Translations under genes and position numbers: made by a program
The notes under the pieces: model-generated
Seen by the model: only the letters and a program-made list of their open reading frames with translations
The model's database searches: none
Told to the model about the DNA's origin: nothing
Assembly: GCA_022605955.1 (NCBI GenBank)
Contig: JAKCOZ010000032.1
Location: forward strand, 4,898,001-4,962,000
Length of the DNA: 64,000 nt
Origin: Rallus limicola
Taxonomy: Eukaryota; Chordata; Aves; Gruiformes; Rallidae
Reading direction: 5' to 3'
Shown here: piece by piece, positions 23,031 to 34,395 of the stretch
Numbering within the stretch: the first letter of the stretch is position 1
How the letters are laid out: the number at the start of each line of letters is the position of its first letter

Positions 23031-24620
23031 CCTTCGCCTGCCCATCAGAAAAGAAAAGTAATTAAAGAAATCGGAGGTACCAGCGATGCTGGTGCCAGGC
23101 TGCTGCCTGAAAGCCAAACCCATCTCCATCCCCCTTCCCTGCCAGCAGCGGTGGGTTCAAATGCTTGCAGAAACCTCGCACTCTCAGCCCAGTGCACTGG
23201 AGCAGTGTCACCGGCTCATTCTCCCTCCGATGTTGTTGTTGTTGTGTTCTCTTTCTCCCTTATTTTCCCCAAGGACTTTCGCTTTTGAAATACTCTGTTG
23301 ATACATTTTTTTTTTTTGATCTCCTACTTTTGAAAAGGCCGCCAGGAAGGTCCTGTCAGGAATTTAATGGGGAGATAAAAGAGGGAGGAAAAGGGGATTG
23401 TTAACAGAGGGGTACCGCCTGACATCTGGACGGGGCTAATGTGTGATAAGGCAGAGGAGGGTTGTAGTCAAATCTGCTGCGCTTGATCTCTCGCCAAGGC
23501 AGGGCTCGGACTGGGTTTTTAAAGCACATCCATGTGGATGGAGCCCGAGCAGCCCAAATCCCTGGTGATGCCTGCGGATCAGGTATATGGAGGACTGTGA
23601 TCCCTGCTCGGATGCTCCCTGAAGTTAAAAGTCCTTTGGTTGACTTCAAAGGGATGTAAGCCCGGATTATCCGCCCCTTCTGTTTTGACTAGGAGAGGTT
23701 AAAGAAATAAGTTTGAAAAGGAAGGTGCTGCTTCCAACCCGATTCGGCGGGAGGTGGAGGATGCTTGTAAGACGTGAGGTTAGTGGCCAGGGGTCTGGGG
23801 GTGCCGATGTCCTTCCAGAAAGCTTTGTGCCACGCAGAGCTCCTGGGTGACCCACCTAAACCCACCCATGGAGGTGTTGGAGCAAGCAATCACTGACCTG
23901 TTAGGCATTGAGATAATTGTCATTATTTGGTTTATCTCAGTGCTTTTCTATTCCTCCAGTGACTTTGAGGTGGAGTGGCTGTTTTTTTCTGTCAAAACCG
24001 AGCAAACAAATACAAGGATACATTTATGATGCTAGCTTGAGACCCCTCCAGGGCTTCAAACCCCACTTGGTTCCGGTGGGATAGGGAGCAATTGCTTTAA
24101 TAGATTGGGTTGGTAGGAGGTCGCATCCACCGCCTCATCCCCTGCCCATGAGCGGGCCTGGGCAAGGACAGCTCCAAAAATAAAATTGATGACAGTGAAT
24201 ACCCAGTACCTTCTCTTTTTTTCGGTCCATACCCTGGAAACAAGAGATTGCTTATGTGAGGTTTATTTTAAGGGTAAAACAGGCATGGAAATAACTTTGG
24301 CTACTGCATGTGTTGGGGAGAACTCTCTATAAGAGATGCTGGCTCAGATGCTTCTTTCTCTCCATCCACAGGTGAGAACAACTTCAAAACTTAAATCCAA
24401 TATATAAAGGCAGAGAGGGAAATGTTTAATTGTCCCGACTCTGCTGCGGGCTGATAAGCTTGCATTGATTTTCTGTAGCGAAGCCTCCAGAGTGTACACA
24501 TCGGTGTGTGTGCATGGACGTCCGTGAATGTTTCTTGCTCCTTGGGATTTCTAATCTCCCGTTGCGTGGCTCCAAGAGCTCAACGCTTTCTCTGGTAAAT
24601 GGCCATTTACAGCACAAGTT
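23025..24620. other. Single-copy non-coding DNA
   Basis: No gene is recognised. It contains a (GTT)n-like patch near 23231 and a T11 run near 23308. The segment 23640-23800 has mixed CpG content. Nothing is strong enough to call. Confidence 0.4.
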
Positions 24621-24712
24621 ACATATATATATATACACATATACATACATATGTATATACACATATATACACACACATATATATATGTGTATATATATGT
24701 GTATGTATATAT
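24621..24712 (+). repeat. TA/CA compound microsatellite, left arm
   Basis: Ninety-two bases of alternating TA, CATA and TGTA dinucleotides. The tract stops exactly at the first base of the solo LTR and resumes at its far end, so it is one half of a split microsatellite. Confidence 0.93.
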
Positions 24713-25287
24713 TGTCCTGGTTTCAGTCAGGATAGAGTTAACTTCATTTGTAGCAGCGGATGGGATGCTGTGTTTGGGAGTTACAATGAAAGCAGTGCTG
24801 ATAACATCCTGATGTTTTTAGTTGCATCAAAGCCAGCACAGGTGACCCAGATGGGCCAAAGAGAGTATTCCATGCCAATTACTTCCTGCCCAGGATAAAG
24901 GGGGGCTGATGGGAGGAAGAAGGGGGGCGGTTCCGGGACGCGAGCGGCCGGGACGCGAGGGTCTTGGGGGACGGTCGGGTTCCGGGACGGCTCTGGGTGG
25001 TGCGGCCTGAGTTGTGTGGTTGGGTGAGAAACTGCATTGGGTATCAATAGTTTCATATTCTTTTGCTCTAAAGTCCTGTTAGCATTGTTATATTTTATCT
25101 TTCTGTTCTCTTAGTAAACTATCCTTATCCCAACCCACGGGCCTCTTAGTTTCTTGGTTTTGGAGTTATTTGCCCCTTCCTTTTCCCTTCCCTTGTTTCC
25201 CCCCCTTTCCCTTTTCTCCTGCTCTTTTACTTTAAGGAGCAGGCAGCTGCGTGGATCTTGGCCCACAGCCGGGGTGAAACCACGACA
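24713..25287 (+). mobile_element. Solo LTR of an avian endogenous retrovirus (ERVL-like)
   Basis: The 575-bp element begins TGTCCTGGTTTC followed by AGGATAGAGTTAAC, and ends GGTGAAACCACGACA, giving the TG...CA termini of a retroviral LTR. The internal blocks TTAGTAAACTATCC and CAACCCACGGG are typical of a widespread bird LTR family. Both flanks read TATAT, consistent with a 5-bp target duplication as in ERVL-type elements, although TA-rich flanks make this ambiguous. No internal gag, pol or env sequence is present, so it is a solo LTR left by recombination. A CpG-dense core lies at 24928-25006. A pyrimidine-rich part is at about 25170-25225. Confidence 0.9.
24928..25006 (+). promoter_or_regulatory. 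CpG-dense core of the LTR with 12-bp repeats
   Basis: About 13 CpG dinucleotides occur in roughly 80 bp, with CCGGGACGCGAG at 24933-24944 and 24948-24959 and a partial third copy from 24982. LTRs of this type carry their promoter in U3/R, so this block could be promoter-proximal. Activity is inference. Confidence 0.35.
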
Positions 25288-25384
25288 TATATATATATAT
25301 GTATATACACATATATATACATACATGTGTGTATATGTATATACATATATATACACACATATATATATACATATATATATATAC

Positions 25385-25429
<45 letters not shown>

Positions 25430-25430
25430 A
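25288..25430 (+). repeat. TA/CA/TG compound microsatellite, right arm
   Basis: About 100 bp of TA/CA/TG alternation, then about 15 TG units (25392-25422), then TATATA. It continues the array interrupted by the LTR. Confidence 0.93.
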
Positions 25431-26852
25431 AATCTATTCTATTGGCTTTCTACGAACTTTCCACCAGAGTGGGGAGAGAGGTCCCGGGCCTTCTCCAAAA
25501 CGTTATCACTGACCCTGAAGCTCAAACTTTCATGTTCACCACACCATTTAAAACCATCCCATCCAGTGGTCCGACCCCTGCCTATTTCTGCTTTATAAAC
25601 GCAGAGGAGAACCCAGCCAGGATAAAACCCCCAACTGGAGCTTTACCAATATAGCTTCAACTATGGAGAAGCACAGAAAAATGTCCAGTTAACTCTTTAT
25701 TAATTTGAAAGGTTTGTTGGAAAGAAAAATAACCAAAAGCAGCAAGAAGGGATGGTCCAGCAAGTTTTATAGCTCATCACAGAAGCCTGTGAGCTCCAGA
25801 AGCTTTGGATGTCTAGCTGGACCCTGGCTGTTTATCTCACCCCAGCCTCTAAACCCACTGAGTTTATTTTTCCTTCCCTCCTGTGCTAATTGTTTTTAAA
25901 AAATGGTCTTGTCTGTATTGATGGAGAAATGTCCAGGGGAGCCAAAGCAGAGACAAGCAGCCTTCAGACAAGGGGAGTAGGAAAAAAGAGAACACGCCAA
26001 CCTCCCAGGAGATGTAATAGGCTTAGTAGGCCTGCTTGACACATGTCGGATAAAATAAATAATAACCCCCCACCCCCCCAACAATGTTTATAAGAAGATT
26101 AGCTTGAACATGGTGAAATTTCTCTAGGGACTGTCTGTGGCTGAAGCTCAATCCAACAACTCCCAGGGCCTTATCGCAGTAATGAATTTCCACCACTTTG
26201 GGCCATTAAAGAAAAAAAAATAATTCTTCCCCTCCACCCCCCTCTTTCCAAGGTCCCTTTCCCCACCTGAAACATCTTTAGATTTGGGCACATCTGGTGG
26301 GGCCAGTTCAATTTGCACCGTGCCCCTCCTGGGCGGGATGGAGGGGCGGCGTTGGGAGTTAACTCGCTGGAAATAACGCGATGTGACTATCTAATTTGTG
26401 GCTGCCACCCCTCCGGGGCTGAGGGGGGTGTGTGAAAATACAGCCTGTCTCTGGGCAGCAGATTATCCTCGGGCTCATTACGATATTGTTCCGAAACAAA
26501 TCCCCCAGGCTTCTGCCTGTAATCGCTTTTACATACGTGTGGGCAAGTGTCTCTCTGTCCGTGCATGGAGGAGATGGAGCCGGGGAGATATGGTGGTAAC
26601 TGCTTGCTTGGGGAGTCACCAGCCCAAATCACTAGTTAAGTGATGGGCGAAATGAGGGCTGGTTTGCATTTTTCTGAAAGCCAAGGGTTGAGTGTTTTTG
26701 GGCTTTTTGGGTTTGTTTTTTAAATTTTGTTAGAAAAGCAACTCAGTGGTAAACGTAAAGGGACCAACACAGAAAAATTCCACCTTCAATCCTCAGCAGA
26801 TGTAAGTATTTGGAAGAGCAGAGAGGTTAACCCACATTCCCCTCAGCTATGC
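25431..26852. other. Single-copy non-coding DNA, with a possible regulatory patch
   Basis: No gene is recognised. The stretch at 26345-26560 is high-complexity with TAATTTG, GATTATCC and CATTACGATATTG motifs and could be a conserved element. C-rich blocks occur at 26066-26079 and near 26231-26250. Confidence 0.35.
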
Positions 26853-27112
26853 CAAGTGACAGGAGATAGGACAAGGGGAAATGGCATGAAGCTGTGGCAG
26901 GGCAGGTTCAGATTAGATGTTAGGAAAAAATTCTTCACTGAAAGAGTTGTTGGGATGTGGAACAGGCTGCCCAGGGAGGGGGTTGAGTCACCATCCTTGG
27001 ATGTGTTTAAAAAAAGGGTAGATGAGGTGCTCAGGGATATGGTTTAGCATAGGACAGGAACGGTTGGACTTGATGATCTTAAAGGTCTTTTCCAACCTTG
27101 TGATCCTGTGAT
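26853..27112 (+). mobile_element. CR1 LINE, 5'-truncated, plus strand
   Basis: The ORF2-end and tail blocks are clear: GACAGGAGATAGGACAAGGG, GATTAGATGTTAGGAAAAAA, CAGGCTGCCCAGGGAGGGGG, TTGGACTTGATGATCTTAAA, and then GTGATCCTGTGATAC at the tail. About 260 bp, non-functional. The octamer is diverged. Confidence 0.93.
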
Positions 27113-29044
27113 ACAGTGGTGCCATGGAGATACTCTGGTGTTTTTACTGTTGTTCCAAGCCTTTCTGTGCCGATGTCCTGGGGCTGTGTGCTGCTGTTGT
27201 GCTCCTTCTCCTGCTGCCACCACTTTTTCTAGGAGTGTTCTTCTGCTAAGAGCCACAGTTACTGTGTTTTTAACCCACATATGTTGGTGAACTGGATACT
27301 GGGGATATTTGGGTGATACCTGTGGTGGGGATGCATGTCAGGGAGCTGAACAGGGTGTCCGCAGTGCAGAGCTGTTGAGTTATTTCAAAGGTGCATGCTG
27401 GCTTGTGGAGTATCAGGAGAGCAGCTTGGGGTGTGTGGGATGTTTGTGGCACATGGAGGATATATGATATACCACGTGTGTGCTACATGGCGTGCTTGGG
27501 GTACCAGGAGAGTTTGGGTGGGTTTTGTGATGTTTAGGCATTCCCATTTGGAAGGTCTGTAAGAGGTTGTGGTTTTTGCTGGGGTGGGGAGAGGATCATT
27601 CTTGCGTGGGTTTTGGACCCCTCAGGATGGCTTCAAGAAATTCAGTGAATGACTGATTTTGAACCTATCTCTGGCCAGCTCCACCTCACTTGCCCGTTGC
27701 CCTGCTGTTAGCCAGCCACAGTATCGTGCACGCTCTTGATTCTCCATGGCTTTGCTGCCTCTGGAGAAGTGCTGGGTGCTTCGCTGGGACAGGACACACA
27801 GTCCTGAGGCCCTGCCTGTGTAGGTACCATGGCCAGAACCCGTCTAGAGGTGGAGATCCTGGGTTTGAACCCATTGGTATGAAATGCCAGGATCTGGTCT
27901 GAAGCAGCTGATGGATGGGGTGGGAGAGAACCCAACCCATGCATCACCAAACCTGCGCTCATCCCACATGTACACGTGCCCATCCCTGGCAGCCTGCTTA
28001 AGGAGGCGTGAAAAACCTCCCTTGTCTGGGGGGGGATGGCATGAACCCCTCCTTCCCACCCCTTCTCCTGCTGTCCTGGGCATCTAGGGGAATGGATGGA
28101 TGAGTTTCTTGCCAGCAGTGGAGATTCATCTGGGAAAGGCCATGCAGAGGGCTCAGGAGCTGCCCTGGCTTTAAAAAATTGCTTTTGCAAGAATTCGCTC
28201 TAGTAAAATTGCCCTCAGTACAGCAGACTATCTCCTGGGGCTTGCACGCTGCACCACAAGGAGCTCCTCAAGTGCCCAGAGACCTCTGCCTGGCCTGGCT
28301 TTGCCTCCTTCCCAGGAATTACATCCTTCTCTCTTGTCATCCCCCCTGCTCAACAAATTATTTATTTGGGAGGGGCTGTGAAGGGAGATGGATTATGCAT
28401 TCACAGTTTAAATACATGGAAAAGGGATGAAAAAAACTCTTCTCCCTCCCTCCCCCAATCTCCCTTGTTGGGCTCAGCGCTACATCCCGTATTTTTCATC
28501 CAAATGGAATGGTTTATTTTTATCTCTTTAGAAAAATAAGCATTAAAAGTTACAAGATGGATCGCCTGCGTGCAGATCCTCAAGGGCTGGAGGGGAAGGC
28601 TGCAGGGAATATTGTGACCGAGGGGGATGCTGAAGGAATAAGTCAGTAGTACGTGCGGAGCTGGAAGGCGGCTGGACCATTCATTCCCATTATGGAGAGG
28701 TGCACTACCATTAATAATCATTTTAACAAGAGCTGGCCTGAGCTAGCAGGTCTGGGCTGCAGTTCTGGGGAGTGAATTTTTATTTAATAAAAAATAATAA
28801 AATAAAATATAAAAAAATAATAATGCCATGCATACAAATGAAAAGGTATGGCGGGCTCACTTCTCCTACCTGATATTTATTATCACTTCACCCGCCTTGA
28901 AATAGGAACATTTATTTGGCTAAGGCATATTAAAAGCACTGCACGTGCTGTATTTCCTTACCTCCAGCACCCAAACCCCAGGCTACTTTGAGTTAAAGCT
29001 CCGAAAGTGCCCGTTTCTGAGCAGCTGTAATCTTCCCAAGGAGG
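27113..29044. other. Non-coding DNA with a diverged duplication and an A-rich tract
   Basis: No gene is recognised. GCTTGTGGAGTATCAGGAGAG at about 27401 is echoed by GCTTGGGGTACCAGGAGAG at about 27494, which suggests an old local tandem duplication of about 93 bp. The part 28760-28825 is A/T-rich. The following 28840-28970 is a high-complexity AT-rich patch that could be conserved. Confidence 0.35.
28773..28825 (+). repeat. A-rich (TAAAA/TAA)n low-complexity tract
   Basis: Irregular AATAAAAAATAATAAAAT-type units over about 50 bp. It is not followed by any retrotransposon 5' sequence, so it is not obviously a poly(A) tail. Confidence 0.8.
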
Positions 29045-29516
29045 TATAAAAAAGACAGGGATCTCGTTGAGAGAGTCCAGAGAAGGGCTACAAAGATGAT
29101 TAAGGGCCTGGAGCATCTCCCCTATGAGGAAAGGCTGAGTGAGCTGGGGCTGTTCAGCCTTGAGAAGAGAAGACTAAGGGGGGACCTAATTAATGTTTAT
29201 AAATGTCTTAAGCAGGGGATGCAGGAGGAATTGGCCAGCCCCTTTTCAGTGTCTGTGGGGACAGGACAAGGGGCAATGGCTGCAAGTTGGAGCACAGGAA
29301 GTTCTGCACCAACCTGGGGAAGAACTTTTCCCCAGTGAGGGTGAGGGAGCCCTGGGACAGGCTGCCCAGGGGGTGTGGAGTCTCCTTCTCTGGAGAGATT
29401 CCAGCCGCGTCTGGACGCTGCCCTGTGCAATATGAGCTGGGGAGCTGCTTTGGCAGGGGGGTTGGACCCCGTGAGCTCTCGAGGTCCCTTCCAACCCCTG
29501 TGATTCTATGATTCTA
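29045..29516 (+). mobile_element. CR1 LINE, 5'-truncated, plus strand
   Basis: It starts within the end of the reverse-transcriptase frame: GACAGGGATCTCGTTGAGAG, then codons for [20 protein letters not shown] and [10 protein letters not shown]. It then runs through the tail and ends in TGATTCTATGATTCTAAG, the octamer repeated nearly twice. About 472 bp. It is very similar to the copy at 59.66-60.13 kb and belongs to the same subfamily. Too truncated to move by itself. Confidence 0.95.
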
Positions 29517-32207
29517 AGAGGACTGCCTTGCTGGGATGAAAGGCATCTCACCATCAGCCAGTGATGCTGTGTTTCTGAAGGAGTTGGATGGATCTCAGAG
29601 GTCAGGCAGTAAGGTCGGGCTTTCCAAAACCTCTGCTTTTGCTCAGGTGTGGGTTTTTGTAGTACTGGGCTGTCTGGAAAATCAGTGGATTCAGGAGATG
29701 GAGCGTCACTGAGGATTTTACCCATAAACCCACAGCTTTTAAAGTAGATAATGTGTTCCTTTCTTAAAGGAATAAATGAGTAAAGAATGTTTGGGTCTTT
29801 TTATGAAGCAGTCATTGGGAAGAAATCTTTTAATCTCAGCGATTTAAGAGAACAGGAGAAATTAGCTGTTAACCAGGCACTCCTTGTCTGCTTTATTTTT
29901 TGGGGCAGAAAGAAGAAAAAAAGCAACAAAGTGAGGAGCTTGAGATGAGGACGTTTGGGCTGTGGGCTGTGAGCTAAGCAGAGCCCACTGGTATGATCCC
30001 TGCTTCCCAAGGATGCATAGGAGGTCTTTCTGCTCTTGCATGTGTGCAAAGCATCCCTGCACCCAAGTATAAGCACCTTAATCGCTGTGTACCGGTGTTT
30101 GTGCCTGCACAAGCCATAGAAGGTGTGTACAACCAGCGCATCATGACCTTGAAGTGCCACCAGGAAACGTTTGGAAAGGCAGAGAGGTTGGGCAAGGCCA
30201 AGCTAAGGTGTTTGCTTAGACACCAATTTCGTGGCTGAGATTCCTCTGTCGATGAGGAAAGGACAGGCGAGGTCTGATCAAGGACTATCCCAAGGAACTT
30301 CTCATGCCCTGAGAGGTCTCAATTCTCTGAGAGGTTCTGGTCTTCTGGCACCTGGTGGAGCATCCCACAGGTTGGGGTGCTCTGCAGAGGAACTCTTTAG
30401 AGACATACCCATCACTATGTTAAGGGACTTGGACTTGGATGCGGATAAGGTCTGCGGGGCACCCTGGGTTGTTTCGTACTGCTGACGGTATGATCACAAA
30501 GTGAACGTAGCCAGTTTGTCCTCAGGAAACTGTGGGGTGGTTTTGTTTAATTAATACACACCAAAAGAAAGAACACAACATCAGCTGGGCTCCTGCTATG
30601 TCTGACACCTTCATCTTCCCCCCCTGATGCTGCTTGGCCAGACTGTCTGGTAAACACATTTGATGTTTCCTTCTCTAGATGGGCTGGGATAATTGATGCT
30701 CGCCTCCCGCCAAGCGCAGGGTACCTACTGCACGTGGGACGGCACGCCATGCTAGCCGCACGCTGGGCACATCCTAGCAAGAGCTTCTGCGCCACCAGCA
30801 AACCCTTTATTTTGGGGTAAATAAGTCTTGTAAATTTTTTTTTTCCCCAGCAATGCAGCTTGTTTTCCTCTTCAGACCCCGGTTATTGGAGCGCTGGGCT
30901 TTCAGAGGTGACTCTCCGTCACGAGGACAGCGTATCTGACTGAAGAGATGGGGGGTTTGGGTAGTGCCAAGCAGCTGTTCTTTGGTAATGAAGGTGATCC
31001 GAAGTGCCAAGGGACAGGGATGGCTCGCTTTCATTAGTCACTGTTAAGATCTCGGTCCCTGGATCTCGCAGAGGCCAGGAGAGGTTGAGGATTTGCTATT
31101 TTCACAGTGTCACAGCCGGTGATGCTACGGGCTCCGTATCTGATGCGAAGCGGAGAGTGAAGGAGCTATCTCCCTGGAGGAACCAAGGAGATGGGGAGAT
31201 ATCTCATCCTCATTTAACAGAGCTTTCCTGCCTTTAACCGACTCGTTTCAACCCTCTTTCCACAAAGACCCTCTCCCCAGCAGTACTTTTGTTTTGCCTT
31301 TGGTGGGGTGGGGTGGGGGGTGTTGGGGGGGGCTCACAGAAACTCCTCCTTGCAGCCTTTGAATTTATGGGGGTTTGCTACTTTGGGAGTGCTACCCTCC
31401 TGCCAGGTTTGCTTCAAAAAGTCCAAGGCTACGAGCAGGGTATGGACAGATGGGTGTTGAGGTACAAACACGGAGTGGGACCTATTTCTCCTATGGAAAT
31501 GAGGAAAAAAAACCCTTAAATTATGGAGATTTCTGTTTCCTCTCTGACAATCCACCACCCTGCTGCCTCCATACCCAGCTCACCCCATACCCCCACCTCC
31601 TATCCCCTACCTGCTCTTTTTCTGTCTCTGAGATTTTGGAAACTTGGATCCATCTGGTTCTTTCTGATGGCAAGATAACGTATCGCAGGCAAGGCAGGCA
31701 CAGCCCTGGCGCAGCCGAGGCGTTAATTAATGGTAATCCCTTAATCCTAGGGTGATGCAGAGAGACTCACCTCGCCCCCTCCTGAACAGAGAGAGGTGTG
31801 GGACCTGTAATGGCAGAACTGCCTGTCCAGCACCATGCCAGGCACTGGAGGTTGAGGGTTTTGGGGGGGGTTCTCTCTGGTTATCTATATTTGAATAATT
31901 AGGTATTATCACAGCGTTGGTTGACATCATTTGGTGAGGCCACCTGTGACATAAAGAAGGAGGGGGAAAAAAAAAAAAGAGGAAAGTTATTTCTTTTGCA
32001 GTTTTAAGGGGAATTAGGGGTGGAGTTTGCTAGGTTTTCTTCCCTTCTGCCCTGGCATCAACATTTTTATCCAGCAAGGAGCCCCGAGTGCCAAAAAGCA
32101 CCCACTGTTTCACTTGGACAATTTACTGTGTTTGACCTGGGATTTTCCTGAACACTTTCATCCAGTTGATCAAAAGTACTCAGCCATCCAAGAGAAAATA
32201 AAATTTA
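29517..32207. other. Single-copy non-coding DNA
   Basis: No gene is recognised. It contains a G-rich tract at 31302-31332, an A12 run at 31967-31978 and TAATTAATGG near 31722. Confidence 0.4.
31302..31332 (+). repeat. G-rich tract, likely G-quadruplex former
   Basis: Four G-runs of four to eight, separated by T, T and TGTT, fit the G4 rule on the plus strand. The sequence is GGTGGGGTGGGGTG followed by G5-T-G-TT-G8. Confidence 0.8.
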
Positions 32208-32250
32208 TTTTTTTTTTTTTAAAAAACCAAACAAAACCCAACCAACCAAC
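32208..32250 (+). repeat. T13-A6 mirrored run plus CCAAC-type tract
   Basis: Thirteen T (32208-32220) pass directly into six A and then CCAAACAAAACCCAACCAAC. The T/A switch can fold back on itself. Confidence 0.85.
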
Positions 32251-32373
32251 CACTTATGTGCACGTAGGTTCTTCGACAAGAAACAGCGTGAGGAAACATT
32301 TGGTATTACCCACAGAAAATTGCATTCAGATGGAAAAGCTGCCCCCACTTCTGGAGAGCTGGTTGGAATAATG

Positions 32374-32406
32374 TTTTTTTTTTTAAAAAAAAACAAAAAC
32401 AAAAAT
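32374..32406 (+). repeat. T11-A9 mirrored run
   Basis: Eleven T followed at once by nine A, then CAAAAACAAAAATAC. This is the second such structure within 170 bp. Confidence 0.85.
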
Positions 32407-34395
32407 ACAGTGGTATTGAGTAGTTGCAATGGTGTCTGGGTTTTCTTCTCTGAAAGGAAAGCAGCCGGTCCTGGGGTAAGCTGGGAAGCACTATTGGGCT
32501 GTGAATACGAAGGCCACAGCGGCACAACCTCCATCCTTCCCTCTCCCGATTTCCCGTGGGCAGGCTTTGAGCTTTCAAAATCGCCGACCCAGTCAGAAAC
32601 AGCAGGGCAGTGTTTTGATGGCCTAAATTTCATCTGAGTCACCTTAGCTGTGCCTTTCTTCTCTTTAATTCCCTCCGGTTTTGTTAGATTGCCTGTTTCT
32701 CTGTTTCCCATTGTCACTCAGCCTTGGGCCGAGGCCAGCGTTGAACACGTTCGAGCCCCCGAAGGAGCCTGTTGATATCTTGTGTTGGGTCTGGCACAGG
32801 GGTGGGTTTTTATCCCTGGATCACACTGAACTGGAATTCAAAAGGCCAGAAGATCTCGCTGGCTGCGGCGCGATGCAGCCCAGGCCTGGCTGGATGCTCA
32901 CGCAAGCTCCAGTTCTTCTGGGCTGCGGTGAGGCCAAAGCTGGCAGTGAGAAGGAGGAGAATGTTTTGCTCAAATTTGTTAGTCATGGGAAGCTCCTTGG
33001 AGGGTCTCGCACTCTCCCCAAGGATGCTAGGTGCTTCCTCTTGGACCATCTTCTCTGGGGTGGTCTGAGACCTCCTCCCAGCATCGCCTGCCCCCTCCCT
33101 TGTGCCACTTGGGAGAGGAGGATTGACCCAGTGTGTGTCTGGGTGTAAGATTTAGGAGTGCTTTCACCTTTTCTTAGCATCAGCAGAGAAAAACCTGGGC
33201 TTCAGGTTAAAAAATGAAGACTAACAACATCCCTGTATGTGTCATTAAAAACCTGCTGGGTTAAACAACTACAGGATGTTTCCACCCCACCCCCCAAGAG
33301 CGCTATTCCAGGGGTAGTGAAACATCTTCCTCTAGCACAAAGAAGGCTAAATATTCCTCCAAAGCACGCTCTCTAATAAATTCCTCTCTGCTGTAAGCAC
33401 TGGCCGTCTCCAAGGGTCTCTAAGCACCGGCCATCAGGGTCAGCCCTGCCTCCAACCTCCGTTTGCAGAGGAGGTGAGTTGGGATGGCTCAGCAGGTGAG
33501 GCATGTTCCCAGCTAAAGCCATTTAACTGAGTGGATGCAGCTGCTGGGGGGCGAAAAGGGAAGGGCTGGGGGGTGAAAAGGGAAGGGCTGGGGGGCACTG
33601 GGTTGGTGAGGGACTGCTGGGGTGGGGTAGGCTAGGGTTTTCTCCCTGGGACTTTGCAAGATGGCTTCTGCAGAAAGAGCTCTGGGACAACTCTAGGTCT
33701 GCTGTATTTAAGGCTAGTGTTTGCTAACCCCCTAAGCTTGTTATTTTTGCCTTTCCCCACACCCCCTCCAAGATCTAAAGGGCTTTCTGTCTGTGCTGCT
33801 TGTTGCTTTCTGCACCTTTTCTTTCATAGCATGGGAGGAGGTTTTGGGGGAGGCAGAGCCTTGTCTTTTCACCAGCTCTTAATATATTCAGGGGCACCAG
33901 CTTTTCCTTCTGTTTTTGATGTTTGAATTTCCTTATCTTGTAGCGCTTGGAGCAGCCTTCTGGTTTATGAAAGCTGAGTGTGGGAATGCCTGGGAAGTCA
34001 GGAAAGGTGCCTGCTGAAAGCATCTTGGACTGTGTGTAGTAACAGCAGCGCTCCTCCATGTGAGGAGGGGGGAAAAAAGCCACCCCAACCCAGGGGAAGG
34101 GAGTAGGTGCTGTGATACGTGCCAATGCTGTGTGTGTAGTGGCTGTTGATGTGGGTTAAAGCCTCAGCTGTGTTTAGCCTTAGTTTTATATTACTTTGCA
34201 TGGGTGAACCGGAAAAGGAAAGAAATGAAAAAGGGAGTCATATGTGCATAAAAATTAGAGATGGGGAGACCCAGGTCATCTACTCAATACTTTCCTGCCA
34301 CCAGATGATTGTTCCCAGGCTGAAATCTCCGCTTGGAGTTGTGGCTGGGAATACATTAACCTTTAAAACAATAGTATTAGAATGTTATATATTTT
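32407..34395. other. Single-copy non-coding DNA
   Basis: No gene is recognised. The 22-bp minisatellite at 33544-33595 lies here. A 155-codon plus-strand frame (32681-33148) has no domain. Confidence 0.4.
33544..33595 (+). repeat. 22-bp minisatellite, about 2.4 copies
   Basis: CTGGGGGGCGAAAAGGGAAG-GG at 33544-33565 is followed by a copy differing at one base (C to T) at 33566-33587 and a partial third copy. The near-identity indicates a recent duplication. Confidence 0.92.

Noticed and set aside
25154..25654. 166-codon plus-strand frame with Tyr/Ile repeats
   Set aside because: It translates the LTR end and the TA/TG microsatellite. The Tyr/Ile repeats are the dinucleotide array.
28773..28825. 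A-rich tract as a retrocopy poly(A) tail
   Set aside because: The upstream sequence shows no coding remnant, and the tract is an irregular TAA/TAAAA mix.
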